A DNA stretch of 64,000 nucleotides from an uncultured Oscillospiraceae bacterium (GCA_910588135.1 CAJUOT010000006.1:17295-81294), one strand, 5' to 3'. Shown: positions 47,033-56,391, numbered from the stretch's first letter. The notes: generated from the letters alone by a model not told the origin. A program made the numbers and translations.

Positions 47033-50000
47033 TCAGGGACGGGAGAAGGAGGCGTTGACGAAGATCATGTCCACAGTGATGTCGCTGTTGGCGTTCAGCA
47101 CGCAGGACACGGGCACACCGTCGTTGGTGGCCAGGGAGCCGGCGCCGTTCAGCGTGGACAGGTTGTTGTCCAGGATGCCGGGATAAGCGCCAGTGTTCAG
47201 GTTCTTGATGTTGGCGGAGCCCACATTGTACAGGGTGTTGTTGATGTAGGCGGCCTGCTGGTTGAACGTGGTGGCCTTGTACAGGTCGTTGGTGGTGATG
47301 TTGACATCAGCCACAGCCGCGCCGTTCCAGTACTGGCCGATGATCACGTCACCGCCAGCGGCGTTCTGTACCGCCTGGATATTGTAGATGGGCTTGCCGT
47401 CAGTGGCAGTCTTGCCGGAATCCTTCAGCTCGTAGAACACGTCGTCGCCGTTGGCGATCACCTGGTTGGCGTCGTTGCCGGCCACAGTGTAGTCACCGTT
47501 GATCCAGACATTGCTGCCCTCGCCCTTGGTGTTGTACACGGTGAACTGGGTGGCGAACTGGCCGTTGTTGCTGTTGATCATGGTGGCGTCAGAGTCGCCC
47601 ACGAACACCAGGCTGGTGGTGGTGCTGGCGTTGAACTCCACGCAGGGAGCGGGCAGGAAGATGGTCTTAACCTCCAGCGCGCTGGCGTTGTAGTTCTGGT
47701 CGTAGTCGAACCGGCCGGCCTCGTAGTAGAACATCTCGTAGGGGGCGGTAGCCAGCTTGGTGGAATCCAGATACGCACCCTCGTTGGCGGTGGTGAGATA
47801 GCCCGCCTCGCCGTGGATGACCACGGAGCTCATGTCCTTCATCAGAGCGGACACGCCCTTGTACGGGGTCACCTTCTGGTTGTCGGTGCCGGCGCCGTCC
47901 ACGATGTAGAACTGGGTGTTCTCCGTCAGGAACATGTTGCTGGCGGCCGCCACTTCCTGGGCGCCCAGGGTCACGCTCTTGCTGTTGATGGTGATGGCAG
48001 CGCCGAAGTAAGTGTTGTCGCCCTGCAGGAAGCCGGTGCCCTTATCGTCGGTGTTGGTCACGGTGGTCAGCGCGCCGTTGCTCAGGGCGTAGCCGGTGTA
48101 GAGGCCCTTCACGAAGCCGGAGTTGTTGCCGCCGTTGGCAACGCTGCTGTCGCGCTTGGGCAGGTTGATGTCATTGTAGGCCTTGATACCCATCGTAGCG
48201 GTGGTGCCCGCCACGTCGGTCACGCTGGTGACATTGACGATCTGCTTGACCTCGCCCTTGGTGTTCACGTAAACCATGGGATAGTCGAACAGGCTGGAAG
48301 CGGTCTTGGTCTCCCAATCAATGTAGGTGCCGTACACGAAGTTGCTGGACACGCTGGGAGTCTCCCAGTAGATGTAGTTGCCTTCCTTGGCGTCCAGAGT
48401 GAAGGTGTACTCCTTGCCGGCCACCAGACGGAAGCCCACAGGATTGGTGTTGCTGTAGCCCTCGATGTCGGTGGTGAAGGTGGCGTCGGTGTCCTCAGCA
48501 AAGACGGACTGGTGCAGGACGGTGCCGTCCTCCAGGTACACGTCGTTGTTGGCGGTGTCGATCTTGACCACCTTGCCGGTCTTGAAGAACTGGGGCTGGT
48601 TCAGCTGATAGTAGTAGGTGGAGGTGAAGTTGTCGTGTTCGTCGGCCTTGCCGAAGGTGCCGGTGCCGGGGGCCACAGCGGTGTTCACGCCGCCGTTGGT
48701 GCCGGTGATCTCAATGGCGGCCACCTTGGTGTTCAGCTTCTGGGCCGCGTCGGTGGTGTTCAGCAGGCTGTCCTTCAGCAGGGACACGTAAGCGGTGTTC
48801 GCGCCGGTGGCGCCAGCGCCGGCCAGCTTGCCGTAGTCGTTGGTGTCGCCGAAGTAGATGTTGCCGCCCTTAACGGTAACACCGGCCTCGTTGGCGGCCA
48901 GCACGCCCACGCTCAGGGGATCGGTGGTGGTGTTGGACTGCACAACCTTGGTCATGGTCATGTCCAGGGAGATGACCACATCGATCTTGTTGTTGGCGCT
49001 GTTGGAGATCAGCAGGTACAGGCCGTGCTCGCTGGCAGTGGCCTCGTCGTTGTCATGGATGGGGCTGACAGCGGAGATGGCGTTGGTGTGGCCGCTGACA
49101 GCGGTGGTCCCGGTGGCGCCCGCGTTGGCCGCGTAGTTCTCATCGGTCATGGCGGCGAAAGCGTAGTTGAAGTACGCCTTGGTGCCGTCAACCAGCTTGG
49201 TCTTGTCCCAGTTGTTCTCCGGGTCGGCCTTGCCGTTGGCCAGGCCAGCCAGCAGGGTGGTGGTCAGGTTGGTGGCAGTGGCCTCGTCGTCGGTGACGAT
49301 GGCGGTAGCGGTGGCCTTGTCATACAGGGCGTAGGTCTTGTCGCTGTTGAAGTTGAACCACACCTTCACCGCGTGGTTGAACAGGGACAGGTCGGTGACC
49401 CAGTTGAAGCTCCGGGTCTGGTTGGCGGCCTTCTTCACGTCGGGGGTGGTAGTGGGGGTGTCCAGACGCAGGTCGGCGTTATAGAGGCCGTTGCTCTCAT
49501 AGAAGTAAGCGTCCCGGCCCACGAGCTGCTGCTCGCCCCAGTTCACAGTGCCCTTCTTGGGAGCGGTCTGGAAACCGATCTTGGTGCTGCCCTCGCCGGT
49601 GGCCTGGTTGCCCACCACAATGCCGGTGGCGCAGGTCAGGCCGAAGTAGATCTCACCCAGGGAGGGGTTGAGCAGGTTGCCGCCGGTGGCGATGGCCACG
49701 CCCTGGTACTTGTTGTAGCCCAGGGAGGGGGTCCAGGTCACGGTGGGCAGCTGGGCGCCCTGGAACACGATGCTGGCCACCACGTCGCGGCGGGTGTCAG
49801 CGCTCAGGGTGATGCCGTAGTGGGTGTTGCCCACGTCCTTCAGCAGGCCCACGGTGGTGGCGTCGCTGTTGCCGTTGACGCTCCACATGGCGCCGGTGTA
49901 CTCGCCGTTCTTGCCGTAGCCCATGGCGCGCAGCACCATGATCACGGTCTCATAGCCGTTCACGTTGGCCCAGGGACGGAAGTAGCCGTTGTTGCCCACC

Positions 50001-50383
50001 ATGATGCCGGCGTCGTAGCACCAGCCCACGTAGGAAGCGAACCAGTCGGTGGCCTTCACGTCCTCGAACCGCTCAGCCGCGATGTTGGCGTAGAGCATGT
50101 TCTTGAAGTTGCTGGTGTCGCCGGTCATCAGGCGGTAGATGACGGCGGCCATCTCGGAACGCATAATGGGCTGGTCGCCCTTAAAGTTTCCGTAGTCGCC
50201 GGTCATGATGCCCATGCCGTTCAACACGTCGACGGCCTCGAGGAACTCGGGGGCGATGGTGCTCTTGTCGCCGTACTTGTTCGAGCCGTTGTCCGCTTCG
50301 TTGGCGGCGTTCACGGTCAGCATCATGGAGAACGCCATGACCAGCGCCAGAACCAACGCGAGGAACTTTTTCAAGTTTCTCAT
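47033..50383 (-). CDS. Major S-layer-type protein with N-terminal SLH domains
   Basis: A 1116-residue exported protein. Residues 1-27 are a signal peptide (KKFLALVLALVMAFSMMLTV, cleavage near VNA-A). SLH repeats occupy about 38-165 (VDVLNGMGIMTGDYGNFKGD, MRSEMAAVIYRLM, WCYDAGIMVGNNGYFRPWAN). The remaining 950 residues are Thr/Ala/Asn/Gly-rich, beta-type, with few Cys, as in self-assembling surface arrays. Codon choice is strongly restricted to a few favoured codons, which implies high expression, and a good promoter plus AAAGGAGG support that. The PMT-family enzyme in this window could glycosylate it, which is only a suggestion. Confidence 0.92.
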   Translation of the reverse strand: MRNLKKFLALVLALVMAFSMMLTVNAANEADNGSNKYGDKSTIAPEFLEAVDVLNGMGIMTGDYGNFKGDQPIMRSEMAAVIYRLMTGDTSNFKNMLYANIAAERFEDVKATDWFASYVGWCYDAGIMVGNNGYFRPWANVNGYETVIMVLRAMGYGKNGEYTGAMWSVNGNSDATTVGLLKDVGNTHYGITLSADTRRDVVASIVFQGAQLPTVTWTPSLGYNKYQGVAIATGGNLLNPSLGEIYFGLTCATGIVVGNQATGEGSTKIGFQTAPKKGTVNWGEQQLVGRDAYFYESNGLYNADLRLDTPTTTPDVKKAANQTRSFNWVTDLSLFNHAVKVWFNFNSDKTYALYDKATATAIVTDDEATATNLTTTLLAGLANGKADPENNWDKTKLVDGTKAYFNYAFAAMTDENYAANAGATGTTAVSGHTNAISAVSPIHDNDEATASEHGLYLLISNSANNKIDVVISLDMTMTKVVQSNTTTDPLSVGVLAANEAGVTVKGGNIYFGDTNDYGKLAGAGATGANTAYVSLLKDSLLNTTDAAQKLNTKVAAIEITGTNGGVNTAVAPGTGTFGKADEHDNFTSTYYYQLNQPQFFKTGKVVKIDTANNDVYLEDGTVLHQSVFAEDTDATFTTDIEGYSNTNPVGFRLVAGKEYTFTLDAKEGNYIYWETPSVSSNFVYGTYIDWETKTASSLFDYPMVYVNTKGEVKQIVNVTSVTDVAGTTATMGIKAYNDINLPKRDSSVANGGNNSGFVKGLYTGYALSNGALTTVTNTDDKGTGFLQGDNTYFGAAITINSKSVTLGAQEVAAASNMFLTENTQFYIVDGAGTDNQKVTPYKGVSALMKDMSSVVIHGEAGYLTTANEGAYLDSTKLATAPYEMFYYEAGRFDYDQNYNASALEVKTIFLPAPCVEFNASTTTSLVFVGDSDATMINSNNGQFATQFTVYNTKGEGSNVWINGDYTVAGNDANQVIANGDDVFYELKDSGKTATDGKPIYNIQAVQNAAGGDVIIGQYWNGAAVADVNITTNDLYKATTFNQQAAYINNTLYNVGSANIKNLNTGAYPGILDNNLSTLNGAGSLATNDGVPVSCVLNANSDITVDMIFVNASFSRP

Positions 50384-50479
50384 TGGATTGTTTCCTCCTT
50401 TTTATTTTTGCCTGAAATTTTTTTGATTCGGGCCGCGCCGGGAAATGGGACACGGCGGCGCGCCCCTCAGGCTGTGGCC

Positions 50480-50509
50480 ATTATAACAACAGCCGGGCGG
50501 CAAAGTCAA
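50480..50509 (-). promoter_or_regulatory. Promoter of the S-layer gene
   Basis: On the minus strand TTGACT (50509-50504) and TATAAT (50485-50480) are 18 bp apart, giving a leader of about 90 bases that ends in AAAGGAGGAAAC before the ATG. Confidence 0.8.
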
Positions 50510-50539
50510 TGGGTCAAGCTCAAGTGTAACACAACTGTA

Positions 50540-50572
50540 ACAAAGCCCGCCGGGGGGGCCGGCGGGCTTTGT
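50540..50572 (-). terminator. Terminator of the NhaC-family gene
   Basis: A 14-bp stem ACAAAGCCCGCCGG (50540-50553) / CCGGCGGGCTTTGT (50559-50572) lies two bases after the stop codon. The T-tract on the minus strand is weak. Confidence 0.7.
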
Positions 50573-50574
50573 AA

Positions 50575-52305
50575 TCAGGCGCTTGTTCTTTTTTTCATCA
50601 CAAACAGGAAGCCGAGCACCAGCGCCACGCCCACGGGCAGGGCGATGATCCCGGGCGCGCCCGCGGCGGCCAGCACGCCCGCCAGCAGGTAGGTGGCCCC
50701 GGCGATCACCGCGCAGGAGATGGCGTAGGGCAGCTGGGTGGACACGTGGTTGACGTGGTCGCACTGGGCCCCGGCGGAGGCCATGATGGTGGTGTCGGAG
50801 ATGGGGGAGCAGTGGTCGCCGCACACAGCCCCGGCCATGCAGGCGGAGATGCAGATGATGGCCAGGGGGTTGTCCATGGAGAACACGTTCTGCACGATGG
50901 GGATGAGGATGCCGAAGGTGCCCCAGGAGGTGCCGGTGGCGAAGGCCAGCAGGCAGCCCACCGCGAACACGATGACGGGCAGCAGCACCTGGATGCCGGA
51001 GGCGGAGCGCACGAAGTCGCGCACGAAATATTTCGCGCCCAGGGAGTCGGTCATCCCCTTGAGGGACCAGGCGAAGGTGAGGATGAGGATGGCGGGCACC
51101 ATGGCCTTGAAGCCCTCGGGGATGCAGCCCATCAGCTCCCGGAAGGGCATGGCGCGGCGGATGAGGTAGTAGAGGATGGCGAAGATCAGGGCGAAGGCGG
51201 AGCCCAGCATCAGGCCCACGGAGGCGTCGGAATTGGAGAAGGCGGCCACGAAGCCCTCGCCGGAGAAGAAGCCGCCGGAGTAGATCATGCCGACAACGCA
51301 GGACACCACCAGCACCACGATGGGCAGCACCAGGTCCAGCACGGAGCCCTTTGTCTCGTCGATCTCGTCGTCCATCATGGCGTAGGGGTTGGAGCCGGAG
51401 AACAGGTCGCCGTTGTCCACGGCGTTTTTCTCATGCCTGCCCATGGGGCCGAAGTCCACGTTCAGCACCACCAGCCCCACCATCATCACGATGGTGAGCA
51501 GGGCGTAGAAGTTGTAGGGGATGGCCCGGATGAAGAGGTTGAGGCCCTGGCCGTCCTCGGCGAAGGCGGCCACGGCGGCGGCCCAGGAGGAGATGGGGGC
51601 GATGATGCAGATGGGGGCGGCGGTGGCGTCGATGAGGTAGGACAGCTTGGCCCGGGACACCTTGTGCTTGTCGGTGATGGGGCGCATGACGCTGCCCACG
51701 GTGAGGCAGTTGAAGTAGTCGTCGATGAAGATCAGGCAGCCCAGCACAATGGTGGCCAGCTGGGCGCCGGCCCGGGTCTTGATGTTCTTCTGGGCCCAGC
51801 GGCCGAAGGCGGCGGAGCCGCCCGCCTTGTTCATCATGGACACGATGGCCCCCAGGATGACCAGGAAGATGAGGATGCCCACGTTGTACCCGTCGGACAG
51901 GGAGGCCACGATGCCGTCCTGGAACGCGTGGAGGACGGTGCCCTCAAAGCTGAAGTTGGAATACAGCAGCCCGCCCATCAGAATGCCCACGAACAGGGAG
52001 GAGTACACCTCCTTAGTGAGCAGCGCCAGGGCAATGGCCACCACCGGGGGCAGCAGGGCCCAGGGGGTGTTGAAAAAATTGCTGGGGGACTGGATGTAGC
52101 CCTCGCCCCCGCAGGTCTCGCAGGGGACGGCCTCCCCCTCCTCGGACAGCACCACGCCCAGGGCGCCGCAGTCGGGGCACTCGATCATCCTGGTTCCGGT
52201 CTCCTCGGTGGGGTCGGCGGAGGCGGCAAAGGCGGTGGTGGTCAGGGTAAAGACCATCATCACCAGCAGGGCCATCAGCCCCAGGCGGGTTCTTTTCGCT
52301 CTCAT
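50575..52305 (-). CDS. NhaC-family transporter under lysine riboswitch control, probable lysine carrier
   Basis: A 576-residue protein. Residues 1-28 look like a signal peptide or first helix (GLMALLVMMVFTLTTTAFA). Residues about 40-70 carry two CxxC pairs (CPDCGALGV and CETCGGEGY) like a DnaJ-type zinc ribbon. From about 80 onward come roughly 12 helices of the Na+/H+ antiporter NhaC family. A lysine riboswitch lies in the leader, and NhaC proteins with such leaders have been proposed as lysine transporters (LysW), so lysine is the likely substrate. The ATG at 52305 follows AGGAGG; the longer upstream frame runs through the riboswitch. Confidence 0.88.
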   Translation of the reverse strand: MRAKRTRLGLMALLVMMVFTLTTTAFAASADPTEETGTRMIECPDCGALGVVLSEEGEAVPCETCGGEGYIQSPSNFFNTPWALLPPVVAIALALLTKEVYSSLFVGILMGGLLYSNFSFEGTVLHAFQDGIVASLSDGYNVGILIFLVILGAIVSMMNKAGGSAAFGRWAQKNIKTRAGAQLATIVLGCLIFIDDYFNCLTVGSVMRPITDKHKVSRAKLSYLIDATAAPICIIAPISSWAAAVAAFAEDGQGLNLFIRAIPYNFYALLTIVMMVGLVVLNVDFGPMGRHEKNAVDNGDLFSGSNPYAMMDDEIDETKGSVLDLVLPIVVLVVSCVVGMIYSGGFFSGEGFVAAFSNSDASVGLMLGSAFALIFAILYYLIRRAMPFRELMGCIPEGFKAMVPAILILTFAWSLKGMTDSLGAKYFVRDFVRSASGIQVLLPVIVFAVGCLLAFATGTSWGTFGILIPIVQNVFSMDNPLAIICISACMAGAVCGDHCSPISDTTIMASAGAQCDHVNHVSTQLPYAISCAVIAGATYLLAGVLAAAGAPGIIALPVGVALVLGFLFVMKKRTSA

Positions 52306-52346
52306 GTTTTCTTTTCCTCCTGTACGGAAATACCGCGTGATCATAA

Positions 52347-52372
52347 AAAGGGCGCTTCCCATGGAAGCGCCC
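52347..52372 (-). terminator. Riboswitch terminator (expression platform)
   Basis: On the minus strand a perfect 10-bp stem GGGCGCTTCC / GGAAGCGCCC (52372-52363 and 52359-52350) is followed by TTTTTATG. It lies between the lysine aptamer and the start codon. Confidence 0.9.
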
Positions 52373-52414
52373 GCAATAGGCAGAACCCGCCGCCCGTGAA
52401 CAGGGCGGTGAATT

Positions 52415-52573
52415 GATAGCGCTCCACGATCTGTGACAGTCCGGGGGATATTGTCCCACGGCCCAGGATAGGGGCCCAGGCAGGCCCGTTCTCCTTCGGC
52501 GGCCGCCCCTCTCCCGCGAAACCGGCTGCCTGGCCTTGGTTTCGCGGTACGCATGGCGTCCGCGCCTCTATCA
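52415..52573 (-). ncRNA. Lysine riboswitch (L box)
   Basis: Read on the minus strand the conserved lysine-aptamer segments are in order: P1 strand GATAGAGGCGCGG (from 52572), GCCGAAGGAG near 52500, CCTGGGCCGTGGGAC region near 52465, GGACTGTCACAG at 52442-52431, and GGAGCGCTATC closing P1 (to 52415). A Rho-independent terminator follows at 52372-52345. Lysine should stabilise the terminator form and shut off the transporter gene. Confidence 0.92.
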
Positions 52574-52600
52574 AACGGTATTCACTTGAAATATACAAGG

Positions 52601-52629
52601 ATTATAGCGCCTTTCTTCCAGTCTGTCAA
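52601..52629 (-). promoter_or_regulatory. Promoter of the lysine riboswitch transcript
   Basis: On the minus strand TTGACA (52629-52624) and TATAAT (52606-52601) match the consensus completely with 17-bp spacing. Confidence 0.92.
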
Positions 52630-52672
52630 GCGAAACGGGACAGGTTGTGGAAATAAACCCTTCCGGGCGCGG

Positions 52673-52702
52673 AAAAGCCCTCCCGCCAAGGCGGGAGGGC
52701 TT
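52673..52702 (-). terminator. Terminator of the ribosomal operon
   Basis: Perfect 13-bp stem AAGCCCTCCCGCC (52675-52687) / GGCGGGAGGGCTT (52690-52702); on the minus strand it ends in TTTTCC. It lies 13 bases after the rplQ stop. Confidence 0.9.
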
Positions 52703-52715
52703 CGGTTCGGTTCTG

Positions 52716-53057
52716 TTACACCAGCTGGATGATGGCCAGCTCGGCGGCGTCGCCGCGGCGGGGGCCCATCTTCAGCACCCGGGTGTAGCCGCCGTTCCGG
52801 TCGGCGTACTTGGGGGCGATCTCATGAAACAGCTTGTTGGCCACGTCCTCCTTGGTGAGGTAGGACAGGGCCTGACGGTAGGCGGCCAGATCGTTCTTCT
52901 TGGCCAGGGTAATCATCTTCTCGGCGATGGGGGCGACCTCCTTCGCGCGGGCGTAGGTGGTCTTGATCTGCCCATTCTCCAGCAGATAGGTGGTCATGGC
53001 GCGCAGCATGGCGCGGCGCTGGTCGCTGGTGCGGCCCAGCTTGCGGTTCTTAGCCAT
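52716..53057 (-). CDS. rplQ: Ribosomal protein L17
   Basis: A 113-residue large-subunit protein, last gene of the alpha operon. Opening [20 protein letters not shown] and the [18 protein letters not shown] end are diagnostic. The ATG at 53057 has GGAG 8-9 bases ahead; an upstream in-frame ATG adds unrelated residues. It is separated from rpoA by 260 bases containing a five-hairpin repeat, which is unusual inside this operon. Confidence 0.97.
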   Translation of the reverse strand: MAKNRKLGRTSDQRRAMLRAMTTYLLENGQIKTTYARAKEVAPIAEKMITLAKKNDLAAYRQALSYLTKEDVANKLFHEIAPKYADRNGGYTRVLKMGPRRGDAAELAIIQLV

Positions 53058-53179
53058 TTGAAAGCACTCCTTCTGCCCCGCGTGGGGGCGATTCAATTCG
53101 TTCAGGCGCCCGGATTCCCCGGGACATGGCGAACGATGTGCGCGGGCAGGAACGTTACATACTTCCGCGCCGCCGAAAG

Positions 53180-53306
53180 CCTTCCCCCTTCCAGGGGGAA
53201 GGTAGCATCGCCTGCGGCGATGCCGGATGAGGGTGCCGCAGGTCTTTTGCCCACCCCCTCATCAGTCAGCCTTTGGCTGACTGCTTCCCCCCTGAGGGGG
53301 GGAAGC
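53180..53306. repeat. Five-hairpin foldback repeat, copy B, between rpoA and rplQ
   Basis: Successive inverted repeats: CCTTCCCCC/GGGGGAAGG (53180-53202), GCATCGCC/GGCGATGC (53205-53223), wide stem GATGAGGG/CCCTCATC (53226-53263), CAGTCAGCC/GGCTGACTG (53263-53283), CTTCCCCCC/GGGGGGAAG (53284-53305). Order and spacing equal copy A at 17925-18045. It interrupts the ribosomal operon without an obvious T-tract terminator. Confidence 0.85.
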
Positions 53307-53317
53307 CCAACTGTCGA

Positions 53318-54268
53318 TCACAGATTCTCGTCGTTGGCCAGGGACAGGCCCATCATGGCCAGCTTGTTGATGACTTCCTCCAGGGATTTGCGGCCCAGAT
53401 TGCGCACCTTCATCATCTCGTCCTCGGTCTTGGAGATGAGGTCCTCCACCGTGTTGATGTTGGCCCGCTTCAGGCAGTTGAAGGACCGCACGGACAGATC
53501 CAGCTCCTCAATGGTCAGCTCCAGCACCTTGTCCCGCTGGGCCTCCGCCTTTTCCACCACCGTGGCCTTGGAGCCCATGGTCTCGGACAGGTCGGTGAAC
53601 AGGGCGAAGTGGTCCACCAGGATGCGGGCCCCCAGGGACACCGCGTCCCGGGCCGAAATGGTGCCGTTGGTCCATGCCTCCAGGGTCAGCTTGTCATAGT
53701 CGGTGGCGTCGCCCACGCGGGTGTTCTCCACAAAGTAGTTCACCTTTCGCACAGGCGTGTAGACGGAGTCCACGGGGATCAGGCCGATGACGGCCTGGGC
53801 CGGCTTGTTCCGGTCCGCGGTGACGTAGCCCCGCCCCTGGGACAAGGTGAGCTCCATATTCAGGCTGGCCTCGGGCCCCAGGGTGGCGATGTGGTGGCCG
53901 GGATTGAGGATCTCCACGTCGCTGTCGGTTTTGATGTCGCCTGCGGTGACCTCTCCCTCGCCCGCGGCCTCAATGTAGACCGTTTTCACCCCTTCGCTGT
54001 ACAGCTTGGCGATAATCCCTTTGATGTTGAGCACGATCTCCGTCACGTCCTCCTTGATTCCGGGGATCACGGAGAACTCGTGCTGCACGCCGGCAATCTT
54101 GATGCCCGTGACCGCCGTGCCGGGGAGAGAGGACAGCAGGATGCGGCGCAGGGAGTTGCCGATGGTGGTGCCGTAGCCCCGCTCCAGCGGCTCGACCACG
54201 TACTTCCCGTAGGACTCGTCGCCAACGTTCTCAATACATTCGATGCGCGGCTTCTGGATTTCTACCAT
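53318..54268 (-). CDS. rpoA: RNA polymerase subunit alpha
   Basis: A 316-residue alpha subunit. N-terminal dimerisation domain with [20 protein letters not shown] near 29-48; C-terminal DNA/activator-binding domain about 240-316 ([20 protein letters not shown] and [12 protein letters not shown]). Length and both domains are normal. It begins at the ATG behind AAAGGAGGG and is part of the alpha operon with rpsM, rpsK and rpsD. Confidence 0.98.
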   Translation of the reverse strand: MVEIQKPRIECIENVGDESYGKYVVEPLERGYGTTIGNSLRRILLSSLPGTAVTGIKIAGVQHEFSVIPGIKEDVTEIVLNIKGIIAKLYSEGVKTVYIEAAGEGEVTAGDIKTDSDVEILNPGHHIATLGPEASLNMELTLSQGRGYVTADRNKPAQAVIGLIPVDSVYTPVRKVNYFVENTRVGDATDYDKLTLEAWTNGTISARDAVSLGARILVDHFALFTDLSETMGSKATVVEKAEAQRDKVLELTIEELDLSVRSFNCLKRANINTVEDLISKTEDEMMKVRNLGRKSLEEVINKLAMMGLSLANDENL

Positions 54269-54387
54269 TCGTGTGTTACCCTCCTTTTACAATGGCGAGT
54301 GCTGCCGGGCGTCCATGGCGGGCCGCCTTGGGCGGGCCCGATGCCCCGGGGTGGGGCCCGGACGCCGGGAATGCCGTGGGAGCGGCA

Positions 54388-54987
54388 TTACTTGGAGTAC
54401 AACTCCACGATGAGGTTAACGGCCACGTCGAAGTCGATGTCATCCCGCTGGGGCATGGCGATGACCCGGCCTTCCAGGGGGGCGTTCTTATTTTTCTCTA
54501 GCCACTTGGGAGCGGCCACGAACCGGTCGTCCTCCACCATCTTCTTGAACTTGGCGGAGGAGCGGCTCTTGTCGCACACGGCAATGGCGTCGCCGGTCTT
54601 CACCAGGTAGGAGGGGATGTTCACCCGCTTGCCGTTGACGGTGAAGTGCCCGTGGTTCACCAGCTGCCGGGCCTCGCGCCGGGTGGCGGCCAGGCCCAGG
54701 CGGAACACCACGTTGTCCAGCCGGCGCTCCAGCAGGGTCATCAGCTCGTCGCCGGTGTTGCCCTTCATGCGGGCGGCCTTCTCATAATAGGCGTGGAACT
54801 GCTTCTCCAGCACGCCGTAGATGAACTTGACCTTCTGCTTCTCGGTGAGCTGGAGCGCGTACTCGCTCTTCTTGGGGCGGCGCTGGGGGCCGGGGTTCCG
54901 GTTGGACTCCTTGTTCACGCCCATGACGGCGGGGGAGATGCCCAGCGTGCGGCAGCGCTTCAGGTAGGGCTGCATATTCTTAGCCAT
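54388..54987 (-). CDS. rpsD: Ribosomal protein S4
   Basis: A 199-residue 30S assembly protein with an S4 RNA-binding domain at about 90-155 (RRLDNVVFRLGLAATRREAR, VNHGHFTVNGKRVNIPSYLV). The N-terminal zinc Cys4 cluster found in some S4 proteins is absent (only one Cys), so it is the zinc-free form. The 119-base spacer to rpoA contains GC-rich inverted segments near 54315-54365. Confidence 0.97.
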   Translation of the reverse strand: MAKNMQPYLKRCRTLGISPAVMGVNKESNRNPGPQRRPKKSEYALQLTEKQKVKFIYGVLEKQFHAYYEKAARMKGNTGDELMTLLERRLDNVVFRLGLAATRREARQLVNHGHFTVNGKRVNIPSYLVKTGDAIAVCDKSRSSAKFKKMVEDDRFVAAPKWLEKNKNAPLEGRVIAMPQRDDIDFDVAVNLIVELYSK

Positions 54988-55008
54988 ATCGGTTTTCCTC
55001 CTTCCAGA

Positions 55009-55404
55009 TCAGACGCGGCGGCGCTTGGGCGGGCGGCAGCCGTTGTGGGGCACGGGGGTCACGTCCTTGATAAGGGTGACCTCCAGGCCCACGGCCTGGA
55101 GCGCCCGGATGGCGGCCTCGCGGCCTTGGCCGGGGCCCTTGACGTACACCTCGACGCTCTTCAGGCCGCACTGCTCGATGGCGGCGTTGGCGGCGGTCTC
55201 GGCGGCGGTCTGGGCGGCGTAGGGGGTGGACTTGCGGGAGCCGCGGAAGCCCATCTCGCCGGAGGAAGCCCAGGACAGGGCGTTGCCCTGCATATCGGTG
55301 ACGGTAATCATGGTGTTGTTGAAGGAGGAGCGGATGTGCACCTGACCCTTCTCTACGTTTTTCCGCTCGCGGCGGCGCTTGATAACTTTCTTGTTAGCAG
55401 CCAT
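55009..55404 (-). CDS. rpsK: Ribosomal protein S11
   Basis: A 131-residue 30S platform protein. [20 protein letters not shown] near 22-41, [20 protein letters not shown] near 47-66 and the [11 protein letters not shown]-terminus are diagnostic. It lies 16 bases after rpsM and 21 before rpsD. Confidence 0.98.
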   Translation of the reverse strand: MAANKKVIKRRRERKNVEKGQVHIRSSFNNTMITVTDMQGNALSWASSGEMGFRGSRKSTPYAAQTAAETAANAAIEQCGLKSVEVYVKGPGQGREAAIRALQAVGLEVTLIKDVTPVPHNGCRPPKRRRV

Positions 55405-55420
55405 GTGAACTTATCCCTCC

Positions 55421-55789
55421 TTACTTCTTCTTGTTGGCGACGGTGCGCTTGGGTCCCTTGCGGGTGCGGGCGTTGGTCTTGGAGCGCTGCCCGCGCACGG
55501 GGAGGCCTTTGCGATGGCGGATGCCACGGTAGCAGCCGATCTCGGTCAGGCGCTTGATGTCCATCGCCACGTTGCGGCGCAGGTCGCCCTCCACGGTGTA
55601 CTCGTGGCTGATGATCTCACGCAGCTTGGCCTCCTCCGCGTCGGTGAGGTCCTTCACGCGGGTGTCGGGGTTGATGCCCGCCTCGTCCAGGATCTTCTTC
55701 GCGCTGGTGCGGCCAATGCCATAAATATAGGTGAGTCCGATCTCGACTCGCTTTTCCTTCGGCAGATCAATGCCGGCAATACGTGCCAT
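55421..55789 (-). CDS. rpsM: Ribosomal protein S13
   Basis: A 122-residue 30S head protein contacting the P-site t[23 protein letters not shown] opens it; [20 protein letters not shown] near 93-112 is diagnostic, and the end is a basic Lys/Arg tail. It starts 16 bases after rpmJ. Confidence 0.98.
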   Translation of the reverse strand: MARIAGIDLPKEKRVEIGLTYIYGIGRTSAKKILDEAGINPDTRVKDLTDAEEAKLREIISHEYTVEGDLRRNVAMDIKRLTEIGCYRGIRHRKGLPVRGQRSKTNARTRKGPKRTVANKKK

Positions 55790-55805
55790 ACTCTATGCCC
55801 CTCCT

Positions 55806-55919
55806 TTAACCTTGTCTCTGCTTGTGCTTGGGGTTTTCGCAAATGACCATGACTTTGCCCTTGCGCTTGATGATCTTGCACTTCTCGCACATGGGCTTGA
55901 CAGACGGTCTGACTTTCAT
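55806..55919 (-). CDS. rpmJ: Ribosomal protein L36
   Basis: A 37-residue protein, [20 protein letters not shown] at the start, with the zinc ligands Cys11, Cys14, Cys27 and a His near 32. This is the zinc-binding (C+) form. It is too short for ordinary ORF calling, and the ATG at 55919 follows AGGAGG. A 249-base spacer with foldback repeats separates it from infA. Confidence 0.97.
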   Translation of the reverse strand: MKVRPSVKPMCEKCKIIKRKGKVMVICENPKHKQRQG

Positions 55920-55939
55920 ATCGTTTAACCTCCTGTTAA

Positions 55940-56130
55940 TGCCTGATGGCCCCCTCGTCGGAGCAAGCTGCATATCCCTCGCTTCCGGCTTCGCCGAAAG
56001 CTCGCTCATTCCGCTGCTCCTCCTCTCCAACCGCGACCCGCTTCGCTGGGCTCGCGGTTGGGGGCGGCCTGCGGCCGCCTTCCCTGCGGGGGACGGGGGA
56101 TGGGCGGTCCCTTTCGGGGGCAAGGCCCCT
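55940..56130. repeat. Foldback repeats in the infA-rpmJ spacer
   Basis: The spacer 55920-56168 has no gene. It contains a perfect hairpin CCAACCGCGA/TCGCGGTTGG (56027-56061) around the tip CCCGCTTCGCTGGG, a GCGGCC/GGCCGC palindrome near 56064-56080, CTTCCGGCTTCGCCGAAAG near 55982-56000, and several G-run hairpins to 56130. The same tip with a different stem recurs at 62063-62097. Confidence 0.8.
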
Positions 56131-56168
56131 TGAGGGAAAAGCCTGTTCCAGACTGGGTCGTTGATAGT

Positions 56169-56387
56169 TTACTTGGATCTCCAGGTGATGCGGCCCCGGG
56201 TCAGGTCGTAAGGCGACATCTGCACCGTGACCTTGTCGCCGGGCAGGATGCGGATGAAGTTCATCCGCAGCTTTCCCGAAATATGTGCCAGGATAATGTG
56301 TCCATTTCCAATGTCCACGTTGAACGTGGTGTTAGGCAGGGCCTCGGTGACGACGCCCTCCAACTCGATCATGTCGTCTTTTGCCAA
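56169..56387 (-). CDS. infA: Translation initiation factor IF-1 (TTG start)
   Basis: A 72-residue OB-fold factor that occupies the ribosomal A site during initiation. [20 protein letters not shown] and [13 protein letters not shown] are diagnostic. The only start giving the normal N-terminus (AKDDMIE) is TTG at 56387, placed 8 bases after GGAGG, which itself overlaps the end of the KOW gene. The ATG five codons in would remove conserved residues. Use of a weak TTG start for this essential factor is noteworthy. Confidence 0.95.
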   Translation of the reverse strand: MAKDDMIELEGVVTEALPNTTFNVDIGNGHIILAHISGKLRMNFIRILPGDKVTVQMSPYDLTRGRITWRSK

Positions 56388-56391
56388 AGCG

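Noticed and set aside
46823..50692. Plus-strand open frame of 1289 codons opposite the S-layer gene
   Set aside because: It is the mirror of a codon-restricted, GC-rich gene; composition (His/Val/Gly-rich, low complexity) is not protein-like, and the minus strand has signal peptide, SLH repeats, promoter and ribosome-binding site.
50746..52416. Plus-strand open frame of 556 codons opposite the NhaC gene and the lysine riboswitch
   Set aside because: His/Gly-rich shadow; the opposite strand has a transporter with riboswitch and consensus promoter.
53097..53317. Hairpins between rpoA and rplQ considered as an operon terminator
   Set aside because: They form the five-hairpin repeat found elsewhere and have no T-tract in the direction of transcription; the real terminator is after rplQ.
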